Shown: positions 34,337-42,536, counted from the first letter of the stretch. The stretch: 64,000 bases of DNA from Nocardiopsis alborubida (GCF_012396365.1 NZ_JAAXPG010000022.1:1-64000), one strand, 5' to 3'. The notes: generated by a model not told the origin, from the sequence alone. A program made the numbers and translations.

Positions 34337-34504
34337 GTGCAGCAGGCCCTCCTGGGTGGACAGGCACACGAAGACCGTGACCACCACCTGGCTCTCCCAC
34401 ATGCTGACCCCGATCTCCAGGAAGTGCCGGGCACGCTCGTGGAAGACCTCCACGAAGCCCCGGACCCACTCCTCACGCAGCCGCCACCGGTTCTGCTCGA
34501 TCAG
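34337..34504 (-). pseudogene. 168-bp orphan copy of part of the 607-aa membrane protein gene
   Basis: These 168 bases are collinear, without gaps, with 38021-38188 and differ at about seven positions. In the intact gene they encode LIEQNRWRLREEWVRGF through MWESQVVVTVFV. Here there is no start and the frame is lost on both sides. The copy is flanked on the right by an unrelated plus-strand tail (34507-34575). It is a recent duplication or the residue of a second, deleted copy of the module at 36.5-40 kb. Confidence 0.85.
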
Positions 34505-34506
34505 CC

Positions 34507-34575
34507 GGTGAGTACATCGACGGTTACGACATTGCCTATGAGCAGGAAAGCCTGGGTAGATCCGGAGGGAACTAG
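34507..34575 (+). pseudogene. short C-terminal gene remnant
   Basis: Immediately after the orphan copy, a plus-strand frame reads GEYIDGYDIAYEQESLGRSG and ends in TAG at 34573-34575. It looks like the last residues of a lost gene, and a ribosome site and start for the next propeller-like protein follow at 34600. Short, so only moderately supported. Confidence 0.35.
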
Positions 34576-34599
34576 AGAGGCTCGGAGATTTTCATTCCT

Positions 34600-35715
34600 A
34601 TGAAACGTCTATGGATTTTCTTGGTCCCAGTGCTGTTGATCGCGGCCCTTCTCGTGATTTTGAGTGTCAGTGTCCTGGGTTCCTTCCCTGGTCGTTATGA
34701 GTCAACGGGTGAGGAGCTGCCGTCATCCCTTTCCCTCGCGGCCGCAGCGGAGGTTGAGGAGAACCTCGCTGAGGATCCGCGCGGTCCGGTGAGCGATCTC
34801 CTGACCACCGAGCGGGGGGTGTTGGCGGTCTTCGATGACGGTGTCGCCCTGTTTGGCACCGACCCTGTGACGGAGGTGTGGAGCCTTCAAGACTTGGGTG
34901 GGCCCGTGTCAGCGGGAGTCACCGCTGACGGCAGCGAGATTGTGCTGGCTCAGGAAGGGCAAGGGCCGTTCTCCGGTCATACGCGCTGGGCCGTGCTGGC
35001 TGAGGCCACGGGACAGGTCATCTCCGAGGACTGGGCACAGGAGTCGCCGGACGAACTGGTCGCTCTCCTGGCCACTGACTCCAGGCTGGTTCTGGGTGAG
35101 AACGGTCGCGTCACCGCTCGCGCGTTGGAGGATGACCGCGAGCTGTGGAGCCTGGAGCCTCAACAGTCCTGTGGGAAGTCCGAGGTCAAGGTCATCGGGG
35201 ACACAGTCGCCACGGTTTCCCTCTGTGGTGGAGAAGTCCGTTTGTCCGGCGTCTCGGCTGAGACGGGAGAGACGGAGTGGGAGCGCACCTGGTCTGGTGA
35301 CGCTCTCCCCGACATGCACCTCCTGACTCCGCGTACGGTCCCCGGAGGGCGGTCGGACCCGGTGGAGCGCATCGTGCGTGGCGACCTGGCCGACGGATAC
35401 GTCCTGTTCGGCCGGGGGGAGGTGTTCGACCGGGCGCGGGCCCAGGAGTATCTCCCACCGCAGACGGACTTGGATGAGGTTCCCGCCCATGTGGTGCTGG
35501 TGGAGGACCTCCAGGACGCCGACGCACGCCTGGTTCTCCAGGCGGGTCACGTGTTCCTCGAAGAAGGCCTGATCGACAGGGAAGAGCTCGATGAGGCCGG
35601 GTTGCTGGTCGACGGGCGGCTTCCGCTATCGCCACAGGAGTGGGAGGGTGACCCCCGCATGATGATCGATGACTTGGACGCTGTGCTTTCCGCGCAGAAC
35701 AACGGCTTGGGGTAG
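34600..35715 (+). CDS. membrane-anchored PQQ-propeller-like protein
   Basis: A 371-residue protein with a single N-terminal membrane anchor (FLVPVLLIAALLVILSVSVL, residues ~7-26) and no lipobox. The extracytoplasmic part has propeller-like blades: GVLAVFDDGVALFGTDPVTEVWSL, RWAVLAEATGQVISEDW, GRVTARALEDDRELWSLE and LSGVSAETGETEWER. It resembles its neighbours at 32976 and 35795 in blade pattern but not closely in sequence. It is GC-richer than the first one. Function unknown; perhaps binding or scaffolding at the cell surface. Confidence 0.7.
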   Translation: MKRLWIFLVPVLLIAALLVILSVSVLGSFPGRYESTGEELPSSLSLAAAAEVEENLAEDPRGPVSDLLTTERGVLAVFDDGVALFGTDPVTEVWSLQDLGGPVSAGVTADGSEIVLAQEGQGPFSGHTRWAVLAEATGQVISEDWAQESPDELVALLATDSRLVLGENGRVTARALEDDRELWSLEPQQSCGKSEVKVIGDTVATVSLCGGEVRLSGVSAETGETEWERTWSGDALPDMHLLTPRTVPGGRSDPVERIVRGDLADGYVLFGRGEVFDRARAQEYLPPQTDLDEVPAHVVLVEDLQDADARLVLQAGHVFLEEGLIDREELDEAGLLVDGRLPLSPQEWEGDPRMMIDDLDAVLSAQNNGLG

Positions 35716-35794
35716 TAGCAGGAGACCGTACCCGGGCATGAGAGAGGCTCTCCGTGGGCTGGCGGACTACGTGCTCTGGAGTTTTTCCTCCGTG

Positions 35795-36463
35795 GTGAAC
35801 ACAGGAAATCTCAGGAAGAACTCGGTGTTGGCTGCGCTCGTCGTCGCGGCCACCGGGTGTTCCGTGCCGCCTGGTTCCGAGCGGGAGGGCTCCTCTGCGC
35901 CAGTTGGGTACGAGGTCGCCCATGAGAGGAGCGGACGCGAACCCGAACAACTCCCTGTGCCGATCACCGTCTCCGAGGCCGCGTGGACCTGGGAGGGACC
36001 TGAAGGCAGTGCTCTCCTGGAGATCCTGCCCGTGCCCACTGGCGCGGTATTGCACATGCGGGACGGGGCCGTGGGGTTGGACACCCGTACCGGGGAAGAG
36101 GTGTGGAGCTACCGGCTGCTGGAAGCCGAGGTCGAGGCCGATGTCGTCGTATCGCCGGACGGATCCCTGGTCGCGGTGAGCGCGGGTGGTTCCCTCGCGC
36201 TCCTGGACTCGGGAACCGGCGAGGAGGTGCGCGCCGTCGAGCACGGTGAGACCGAGGCGGGACACCTGTCCCTCGGAGGCGCGGGCCTGGTGGCCGACGA
36301 AGGGCTCATCCCGGCTGGAAGCAGCGGCTCGGAAGGTGTCGTGGTGTCTCTCGACCCGTGGGAGGACGAACCGGGTTGGCGCAACGAGGACCTGGAGTGC
36401 GTCAACGGCTCTGGAACCCCGCAGGTCGATCAGGGCTTCCTCACCCTTCCTCTGGTGGTCGGG
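35795..36463 (+). pseudogene. 3'-truncated PQQ-propeller-like lipoprotein
   Basis: A third member of the group. From GTG 35795 it has a lipoprotein signal (NSVLAALVVAATGC, Cys22) and blades such as MRDGAVGLDTRTGEEVWSYR and SLALLDSGTGEEVRAVEHG. An alternative ATG at 35738 adds 19 residues. After FLTLPLVV (~36460) the frame enters low-complexity GC-rich sequence that belongs to the 3' end of the opposite-strand gene, and roughly the second half of the propeller is missing. The junction probably marks the right border of a rearranged segment. Confidence 0.65.
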
Positions 36464-36506
36464 CGGCGGCACGCGGCCGCCGCCCCACTAGGTTCCCCTC
36501 CCGGGA

Positions 36507-37412
36507 TCAGGCCTCGGCGCCGAACAGGTCCAGGAACTCGCAGGCGAAGGCCGCGGCGTGGGCGGCGGCGACCGGCTGCCAGAAGTCGTCGGCGTCCCCG
36601 GTCTTGCCGCTGAGCAGGTCGGAGATCCCCCGGACCACCAGCGAGTGCGTGCCCGAAGCCAGGTAGGCGCTGCGCAGGAACCCGTAGCCCTCCATCTCCA
36701 CGGCGACCGCGTCCCGGCAGTGCTGGCGCAGGCGCTCGGCGGTGAGCGCGTCCCTGGACGCCACGACCTTGTTCCCGGCGGCGACCGGCTTGACGAAGGC
36801 CCGGGGCGGTTCGGGCAGCGGCGCGGTCAGGATCCGCTTCGTCCACTCCTGGCGGAACACCACGTCCATGGCCCGCTGCACCGCCGCATGCGACGGGGCC
36901 GCCGTCTTCGCCCCGGAGAAGAAGCCCTCCCCGTTCTCCTTGCCCGTCTCGTAGTCGTAGATGGCGTCGGCCACCACCACGTCCCCGAGCCGTACGTCCT
37001 TGACGCCTCCGGCCACCCCGGCGAACAGGATCACCTCGGGGGAGAAGGCCGTGCGGGCCCGTTCCAGGGACACCCCCGCGTCCACGTTGCCCGGGCCGAC
37101 CTGCACCAGGGCGACCCGGCGCTGGCGCCGGGATCCGTGCAGGGTACCGATCCGGTACAGCGTGCCGTTCTCGACGCGCTCCTCGAAGGGGCCGGACAGG
37201 TGCGCGGCCACCGCCGCGTACTCGCTCGCGATCGCGGTGACCACCACAGAGTCCGCCACCGGGCCGTCCGCGCGCGTTCCCCGGCTCCCGGGCCGCTCGG
37301 ACGGAGCCGGTGCGGCCGTGGTGCGGTTGTGGATGTCGCCCGAGCCGAAAGTGCTGCCCGAGAAGCTGTGCCGCCCTCCGTGGAACGTGGCACCGCCGCC
37401 GTCGCCGCCCAT
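36507..37412 (-). CDS. phosphorylase-superfamily (MTA/SAH nucleosidase-like) protein with N-terminal shared motif
   Basis: A 301-residue protein from ATG 37412 (GTG 37415 is an alternative). Residues 7-29 form a Gly/His/Ser-rich motif (GATFHGGRHSFSG, then STFGSGDIHN) followed by a Pro/Arg-rich linker. From ~residue 53 comes a nucleoside phosphorylase/nucleosidase fold: VVVTAIASEYAAV, EVILFAGVAGGVKDVRLGDVVVAD, the substrate motif AVEMEGYGF and the catalytic-Asp motif VVRGISDLLSG. The start overlaps the upstream stop by one base. In conflict systems such domains can act as effectors or ligand sensors. Here the motif, shared with the partner protein's C-terminus, suggests assembly of the two. 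Confidence 0.85.
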   Translation of the reverse strand: MGGDGGGATFHGGRHSFSGSTFGSGDIHNRTTAAPAPSERPGSRGTRADGPVADSVVVTAIASEYAAVAAHLSGPFEERVENGTLYRIGTLHGSRRQRRVALVQVGPGNVDAGVSLERARTAFSPEVILFAGVAGGVKDVRLGDVVVADAIYDYETGKENGEGFFSGAKTAAPSHAAVQRAMDVVFRQEWTKRILTAPLPEPPRAFVKPVAAGNKVVASRDALTAERLRQHCRDAVAVEMEGYGFLRSAYLASGTHSLVVRGISDLLSGKTGDADDFWQPVAAAHAAAFACEFLDLFGAEA

Positions 37413-39235
37413 CACTTCGCCTCCGTCTTCGCGTTCTCCAGGGCCGCGCCCGGTGAGCCGTCGGGCCCACCAGGGGCACCGTCGCCGGGCCCCTCGTTCG
37501 CACCCGGTGCCGTGTGGTTGTGGATGTCGCCCGACCCGAAGGTGCTGTCCGAGAAGGAGTGCCGCCCTCCGTGGAAGGTGGCACCGTAGTTGTTGATGTT
37601 CTGGATGATGCGGGCGACCTGTTCGGTGTCGTAGCCCGCCTCCCGCAGCACATCGCGGACGCAGACCAGTACCTTCTCCGGGATGGCCCGGGTGACGCGG
37701 CGGACGTCGTGCGACTGGAAGAGCTGCTGGAGGCCGTCCGTGGCCGCCCGCTCCCGGACGCCCATGCGCGGAGCGTAGTCGAAGAACTCCTCGTGCTCAC
37801 GGGCCCAGGCGTGCAGCCGGTCGTTCCTCCTCAGCGCGCTCCGCGACCCGACCCAGGCCAGGGCCTCGGCGGGGTTGGTCCTCAGGTCGTCCACGACGCC
37901 GAGCAGGGACTGCCACGCCAACTGGACCCACTCCTCGGCGTCGGCGCCCGTGGGGAGCGGCCCCGCGGGCATCCCGTACCCGGGGGATATCGGGGGCATG
38001 ACCAGGGTCTCCCCCTCCACGTGCAGCAGGCCTCCCTGGGCGGACAGGCGCACGAAGACCGTGACCACCACCTGGCTCTCCCACATGCTGATCCCGATCT
38101 CCAGGAAGTGCCGGGCGCGCTCGTGGAAGACCTCCACGAAGCCCCGGACCCACTCCTCGCGCAGCCGCCACCGGTTCTGCTCGATCAGCTGTGGGGCCAG
38201 GGCCACCACGTCGTCCTGGCGGAGGCCGGGGAGGAAGACGCAGTCGGCCACCTCGACCTCGCGCCGGGTGCTGCTCCGCATCCCCTCGGTCCCGGTCAGC
38301 TCGGGAAGCTCCGCGCGCAGTCTGGCGTAGAGGCACTCGACCAGGTCGGCGCCCGCGAGGGCGGGCGCCGTCTCCACGCCCTCGTTCTCCCGGGCGGTGG
38401 TGGAGGGCGCGGACGGCGCGGCGGCCGGGTTCCTCGCGGGTCCCCTCCGGCCGCGGTCGGGGAGGAGCTTGAGGGTCACGGGCCAGGAGTCGTAGCGCAG
38501 CCCGGCCCCGACGAAGGGCTTGAAATTGCTGTAGAAGGCCACCGGCACGGTTCCGACGCCGCTTCCCCTCCAGGGCTTCTCCGCCCGGGCCCTGATCGCG
38601 CCCAGCGCGCTGTTGGTCCTGGCCCGGACCCAGCAGCCGAGGCCGACCGCGACGCCGACCAGGAGCAGCACGCCCAACCAGGCGGGGAGCAGGCCGGAGC
38701 CCTCGGGGAGTTCGGCCGAGGGATCGGAGGCGCCGAAACCGCCCCCTCCGCCACCGCCCATGAACAGTGACACCGCGCCCGCGCTCAGCAGCAGGTAGAC
38801 GACAACCGCGCCGACCAGCCAGACCAGGCAGCCGCCGCGCGACCTCGCGGCGCCCCGCGCGGCGCGGTAGCGGCTCGCGGCGCCGACGACGGCGGTCAGC
38901 ACGAGGGCGGTGAAGCCCACCGCCGGGCTGAGGAGGCAGAGCACCAGGCAGGCTCCGAGGAACCAGGCGCCCGCGGCGGCCCGGACGCTCCTCGCCCTGA
39001 CGCACTCCTCCGTGACCCGTGCGGCGTCCATGCCCGGCTCGCGGGCCAGGGTGCGATGGGGGTTCTCCACGCGTTCGCGCAGGACGTCGGCGCGGAAGGC
39101 GGGATCGGTCCAGGCCGCGCAGCTCAGGCGTGAGGTGGAGTCGTACTCGGGCGCGCCCGCGGCCGCCTCGACGCTCGCCGCGTCCACGCGCGGGGCCGGG
39201 CCCCGTCCGTTGTTCTGTGGTTGTGTCTCGGTCAC
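37412..39235 (-). CDS. 607-aa membrane protein with C-terminal motif shared with neighbour
   Basis: Start GTG 39235, with AAGGAG 6 nt upstream. Residues 1-80 are soluble. Hydrophobic segments lie at ~88-120, ~136-158 and ~183-203, with a Gly7 run between (about 160-166). The cytosolic part starts with AFYSNFKPFVGAG (233-245), a hallmark I recall from a large uncharacterised streptomycete membrane family, and continues with HERARHFLEIGISMWESQVVVTVFVRLS. Residues 551-573 carry GATFHGGRHSFSD...STFGSGDIHN, 22 of 23 identical to the N-terminus of the next gene product. A 34-residue disordered tail follows. No enzymatic motif is visible; it may be a sensor or membrane platform. Confidence 0.75.
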   Translation of the reverse strand: MTETQPQNNGRGPAPRVDAASVEAAAGAPEYDSTSRLSCAAWTDPAFRADVLRERVENPHRTLAREPGMDAARVTEECVRARSVRAAAGAWFLGACLVLCLLSPAVGFTALVLTAVVGAASRYRAARGAARSRGGCLVWLVGAVVVYLLLSAGAVSLFMGGGGGGGFGASDPSAELPEGSGLLPAWLGVLLLVGVAVGLGCWVRARTNSALGAIRARAEKPWRGSGVGTVPVAFYSNFKPFVGAGLRYDSWPVTLKLLPDRGRRGPARNPAAAPSAPSTTARENEGVETAPALAGADLVECLYARLRAELPELTGTEGMRSSTRREVEVADCVFLPGLRQDDVVALAPQLIEQNRWRLREEWVRGFVEVFHERARHFLEIGISMWESQVVVTVFVRLSAQGGLLHVEGETLVMPPISPGYGMPAGPLPTGADAEEWVQLAWQSLLGVVDDLRTNPAEALAWVGSRSALRRNDRLHAWAREHEEFFDYAPRMGVRERAATDGLQQLFQSHDVRRVTRAIPEKVLVCVRDVLREAGYDTEQVARIIQNINNYGATFHGGRHSFSDSTFGSGDIHNHTAPGANEGPGDGAPGGPDGSPGAALENAKTEAK

Positions 39236-39366
39236 GACAGGCTCCTTGGGGGCGCAGGGGGCGCAGGGGGCGTCGGCGTCCTCTGACGAGTGGTCGGGGC
39301 ATGTCGGGCGGCGGATGGCACCGCCGCCCGGGGCCCTTCCCGGTCGCGGGCTGAGGCCGAGGGGCG

Positions 39367-40047
39367 TCAGGAGTCCAGGGAGGGCGTGTCGCCGGGGACC
39401 CGTGCGGAGTCCCAGGCGGTGTCGAAGATCCGTAGGGCGAAGTCGTACAGCTCGCCCGATCGGTGCGCGACGATACACGGCGAGTGGCGCCCGTGTTCGG
39501 CACTTCGGTACAGCGTGATGAAGGCGATGTTGTCGGTGGCCACGACCCGGTACAGGTTCGGCAGGTCGTAGAGGCGGATCTCGGTGTTCGCCCCCTCCCT
39601 CGACGCCTGGGTCAGGTAGTGGAAGTTGGCGAGCACCTGTTCGGAGAGCAGCCCGGGGCTGAAGCCGGGGTCGACCGAGATCAACTCCCTCTCCCGGCGC
39701 CCCAGCCAGTTCCCCTCGGGGCCGGGGGAGTGGGGGTCGGGCAGGAGAACCCGGACGGAGTCCGGCGGCCGTCCTCCGCCGCTCCACAACGGCGTGAAGC
39801 CGTCCCGGGTGAGTTCGTTCCCCCGCCCGACCATGACGCGCAGCCACCGGGCCCGACCGATCTCCTCGGACAGCTCGGGCTTCGCGTCGTCCTGGTGCCG
39901 GTAGACCCGCAGGGCCCCGAGCCCGTTGAGGCGGGAGGCCGCCGACAGGAGCCACCAGCGGACCCGCCGGGACAGCAGCCATCCCAGCCCGACGGTGGCG
40001 GCGGTGGCCGCCAGGGAGCTGGCGACTCCGAGCGTGAACTCCGTCAA
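39367..40047 (-). CDS. membrane-anchored DUF5919/PLD-like protein
   Basis: A 226-residue protein starting at TTG 40047, with GAGGAG 6 nt upstream. One N-terminal membrane helix (LGVASSLAATAATVGLGWLL) is followed by a domain with SVRVLLPDPHSP, then TEIRLYDLPNLYRVVATDNIAFITLY and LYDFALRIFDTAW. This order resembles DUF5919 or phospholipase-D-like C-terminal domains found in XRE-linked and conflict proteins, but no complete HKD motif is present, so a binding rather than catalytic role is likely. It is first in the three-gene module, 131 nt before the 607-aa protein. Family assignment is tentative. Confidence 0.6.
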   Translation of the reverse strand: MTEFTLGVASSLAATAATVGLGWLLSRRVRWWLLSAASRLNGLGALRVYRHQDDAKPELSEEIGRARWLRVMVGRGNELTRDGFTPLWSGGGRPPDSVRVLLPDPHSPGPEGNWLGRRERELISVDPGFSPGLLSEQVLANFHYLTQASREGANTEIRLYDLPNLYRVVATDNIAFITLYRSAEHGRHSPCIVAHRSGELYDFALRIFDTAWDSARVPGDTPSLDS

Positions 40048-40101
40048 GGCGTGCTCCTCGCGTGCGTTCCGGCGGGTCTGTGGTGTCCCGGGAGGTTTTT
40101 C

Positions 40102-40149
40102 TGGTCAACTTGACCATAATGGAGTCCATGATTTTGGTCAAGAGGACCT
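40102..40149. promoter_or_regulatory. promoter of the membrane/phosphorylase module overlapped by operator palindromes
   Basis: On the minus strand TTGACC (40136-40141) and TATGGT (40113-40118) are 17 nt apart, giving a start site near 40106. A perfect inverted repeat TGGTCAA-C-TTGACCA (40102-40116) covers the -10 and start, and a second, imperfect site (TGGTCAAGAGGACCT, 40135-40149) covers the -35. This arrangement is a repressor layout, most simply for the Nudix/NrtR-type protein encoded divergently. Confidence 0.7.
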
Positions 40150-40166
40150 TTAGTAGGATTGGTGGG

Positions 40167-40991
40167 ATGAGTTCCAGTGCGGGGCCCCCGACGCCCAGGT
40201 TTCCGGTTTCCGTGACCGTCGACCTCGTCATATTCACCGTGCGTGACGACGCCCTGCACGTGCTGCTCGTGGAACGGGGCAAGGAACCCTTCCTCGGCTG
40301 CGGCGCGCTGCCCGGCGGGTACGTCCGACCGGAGGAGGGCCTGGACGAGGCGGCCCTGCGCGAACTCGGCGAGGAGACCGGGCTGGACGGGCGCAAGCTG
40401 CACCTGACGCAGCTGCGGGCCTACGGCGACCCCGGCCGCGACCCACGAGGACGGGTCGTCACCGTGGCCTACCTGGCGCTGGGGCCGGACCTGCCCACCC
40501 CCGTGGCGGGGACCGACGCCGCCGACGCCGTCTGGACGCCGGTCGAGGAGGCGCTCGGCCCGGGCTTCGGCCTGTCCTTCGACCACGGCCGGATCCTGGC
40601 CGACGCGGTCGAGGAGGCGCGCTCCCGGCTGGAGTACACGACCGTGGCCGCGGGTTTTTGCCGGGAGCCCTTCACCATCAGCGACCTGCGCAGGGTGTAC
40701 GAGGTGATCTGGGGTATCTCCCTGGACCCCAGCAACTTCCGCCGCAAGGTCACCAGGACGGCGGGCTTCGTCGAGCCCACGGGGGAGCGGCGCACCGCGG
40801 AGGCGGGCCGTCCCGCGGCCCTGTACCGGTTCGGTGGCGCCCGTGAGCTGTACCCGCCGCTCCTGCGCTCCGGTGACGTGGCGGGGGCGGATGAGCGCGC
40901 CGGAGCCGGAGAGCGGGGCCGGGCCGGGGCGGGAGCGCGAGGGGCGGGACGCGAGCCCGCGAACGGGACGGCGGCCTTGCCTCCGTGTTGA
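40167..40991 (+). CDS. Nudix hydrolase-like transcriptional regulator (NrtR type)
   Basis: A 274-residue protein from ATG 40167. An N-terminal Nudix domain has a perfect Nudix box (G51 to L73, GYVRPEEGLDEAAL then RELGEETGL). A C-terminal winged-helix region follows (TISDLRRVYEVIWGISLDPSNFRRKV, then a basic FVEPTGERRT wing), the NrtR architecture in which ADP-ribose or a related nucleotide tunes DNA binding. The last ~35 residues are Gly/Ala/Arg-rich. A TAGGAT hexamer ends 7 nt before the ATG, so the transcript may be leaderless. Usual NrtR targets are NAD genes; here the adjacent palindromes point to the divergent module. Confidence 0.85.
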   Translation: MSSSAGPPTPRFPVSVTVDLVIFTVRDDALHVLLVERGKEPFLGCGALPGGYVRPEEGLDEAALRELGEETGLDGRKLHLTQLRAYGDPGRDPRGRVVTVAYLALGPDLPTPVAGTDAADAVWTPVEEALGPGFGLSFDHGRILADAVEEARSRLEYTTVAAGFCREPFTISDLRRVYEVIWGISLDPSNFRRKVTRTAGFVEPTGERRTAEAGRPAALYRFGGARELYPPLLRSGDVAGADERAGAGERGRAGAGARGAGREPANGTAALPPC

Positions 40992-41036
40992 CGCGGGGCC
41001 GGGCTTCCTCCCCGGCGGGCGGGGTAGTCGGGCCGT

Positions 41037-41492
41037 ATGGACGCGACTCCTCAGCAACACGGTTCGCCGGCAGCCCTGCCCACCGTCACCAGCCTGTCCG
41101 AGCTGGCCGACCTCGTCCGCGGCCGTGACCGCCTCTACCTGCGCTACTCGGACGGCCCCGAGCGGGACCGCCACGTCGTGAGCAAGGACTACGAGAGCGA
41201 ACTCGAACTCCCCGGGCTCTCGGTCACCGTCCTCACCCCCGAGTCCTGGTGGACCCGCCCCATGGAGGACTGGCTCTCCCGCCAGGTGCGCAAGTACGCC
41301 TCACTGGTCGACGAGGACCCGGACCGGGTGGGGTGGGTGCTCCAGGGCGACACCGTCGCCCACGGCCCAGACCACGAACCGCTCCTGGACGGGGTACGGC
41401 CGGTCGCCTACCTCTCCGAGGCCGTGATGGAGGAGGCGCAGCGCAGGTACCGGGAACGCTTCGAGGCGGGCAGGAAACCGACGGACCCGTAG
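41037..41492 (+). CDS. DUF6098 family protein
   Basis: A 151-residue protein resembling, from memory, actinobacterial DUF6098: LSELADLVRGRDRLYLRYSDGP, ELELPGLSVTVLTPESWWTRPMEDWLSRQV and GWVLQGDTVAHGPDHEPLL with VRPVAYLSE. These proteins are small, soluble and uncharacterised. It lies 45 nt after the Nudix regulator and 75 nt before the MDR oxidoreductase; co-transcription is possible but not shown. Confidence 0.75.
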   Translation: MDATPQQHGSPAALPTVTSLSELADLVRGRDRLYLRYSDGPERDRHVVSKDYESELELPGLSVTVLTPESWWTRPMEDWLSRQVRKYASLVDEDPDRVGWVLQGDTVAHGPDHEPLLDGVRPVAYLSEAVMEEAQRRYRERFEAGRKPTDP

Positions 41493-41567
41493 CGGCCGGT
41501 CCTCTCCCCGCGCGTTTCGGCCCCCGGGGGTGGAACCGGATTCGGTCTCCGTGGTTGGCTTCGGAGT

Positions 41568-42536
41568 ATGTTCGCTATCACCGCAGCACGCTTCGCGCCC
41601 GACGACCCCGTCTCCGCCCTGGAGGCGGGCGAACGCCCCGACCCCGAACCCCGTGAGGGGTGGACGACCGTCGACGTCAGGGCCGCGTCCCTCAACCACC
41701 ACGACCTGTGGAGCCTGCGCGGCGTCGGGCTCAGCGAGAAGCGCCTGCCCATGATCCTGGGCTGCGACGCGGCCGGGGTGGACGAGGACGGCAACGAGGT
41801 CATCGTGCACGGGGTCGTCGGCGACCCGGCGGCCGGGGGAGGCGACGAGACGCGCGATCCCCGCCGTTCGCTGCTCTCGGAGGTCCACGACGGCACCTTC
41901 GCCGAGAAGGTCCTGGTGCCCCGCGCCAACCTGGTGCCCAAGCCGCAGGAGCTGTCCTTCGAGGAGGCCGCCTGCCTGCCCACCGCGTGGCTCACCGCCT
42001 ACAGCATGCTCTTCGGCAAGGCCGACCTGCGGCCGGGCTCCACGGTGCTCGTCCAGGGCGCCGGGGGAGGCGTGGCCGCGGCGCTCATCCGGCTGGCGTC
42101 GCAGGTGGGCCACCGGGTCTACGCCACCAGCCGCAGCGAGGAGAAGCGGACCAGGGCCCTCTCCCTGGGCGCGCACGCGGCGCTGCCCACGGGCGAGCGC
42201 CTGCCGGAGAAGGTCGACGCCGTCTTCGACTCGGTCGGCCAGGCCACGTGGGCGCACTCGCTGCGCTCCCTGAAGCCGGGCGGCGCCGTCATCACCTGCG
42301 GCGCGACCAGCGGCGACGCGCCTCCGGCCGAACTCAACCGGGTGTTCTTCCTCCAGCTGCGGGTCCTGGGCTCCACCATGGGCACCCGTGAGGAGTTGGC
42401 CGCCCTGGCCCGGATGTGCGTGCGCACCGGCATCCGGCCCGAGATCGACCGGGTGCTGCCCCTGGCACGGGCCGAGGAGGGCTTCCGGGCGATGGCCGGG
42501 GGCGAGCAGTTCGGCAAGATCGTCTTCACCGTCTGA
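41568..42536 (+). CDS. zinc-binding-dehydrogenase/quinone oxidoreductase (MDR family)
   Basis: A 322-residue medium-chain dehydrogenase/reductase. An N-terminal GroES-like domain (VRAASLNHHDLWSLRG, LGCDAAGVDEDG) is followed by a Rossmann domain with VLVQGAGGGVAAALIRLA and the AVFDSVGQATWAHSLRSLKPGGAVITCGATSG segment. The structural zinc Cys cluster of alcohol dehydrogenases is absent, so it is a zinc-independent NADPH reductase of quinone-oxidoreductase type. Start ATG 41568. Substrate unknown. Confidence 0.9.
   Translation: MFAITAARFAPDDPVSALEAGERPDPEPREGWTTVDVRAASLNHHDLWSLRGVGLSEKRLPMILGCDAAGVDEDGNEVIVHGVVGDPAAGGGDETRDPRRSLLSEVHDGTFAEKVLVPRANLVPKPQELSFEEAACLPTAWLTAYSMLFGKADLRPGSTVLVQGAGGGVAAALIRLASQVGHRVYATSRSEEKRTRALSLGAHAALPTGERLPEKVDAVFDSVGQATWAHSLRSLKPGGAVITCGATSGDAPPAELNRVFFLQLRVLGSTMGTREELAALARMCVRTGIRPEIDRVLPLARAEEGFRAMAGGEQFGKIVFTV

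Noticed and set aside
36430..37800. 456-codon minus-strand frame across the phosphorylase gene
   Set aside because: Different frame from the phosphorylase and the 607-aa protein, both of which carry clear domains; it is a shadow.
39367..40047. Active phospholipase D in the first module gene
   Set aside because: No HxKxxxxD motif can be found, so catalysis is not supported.
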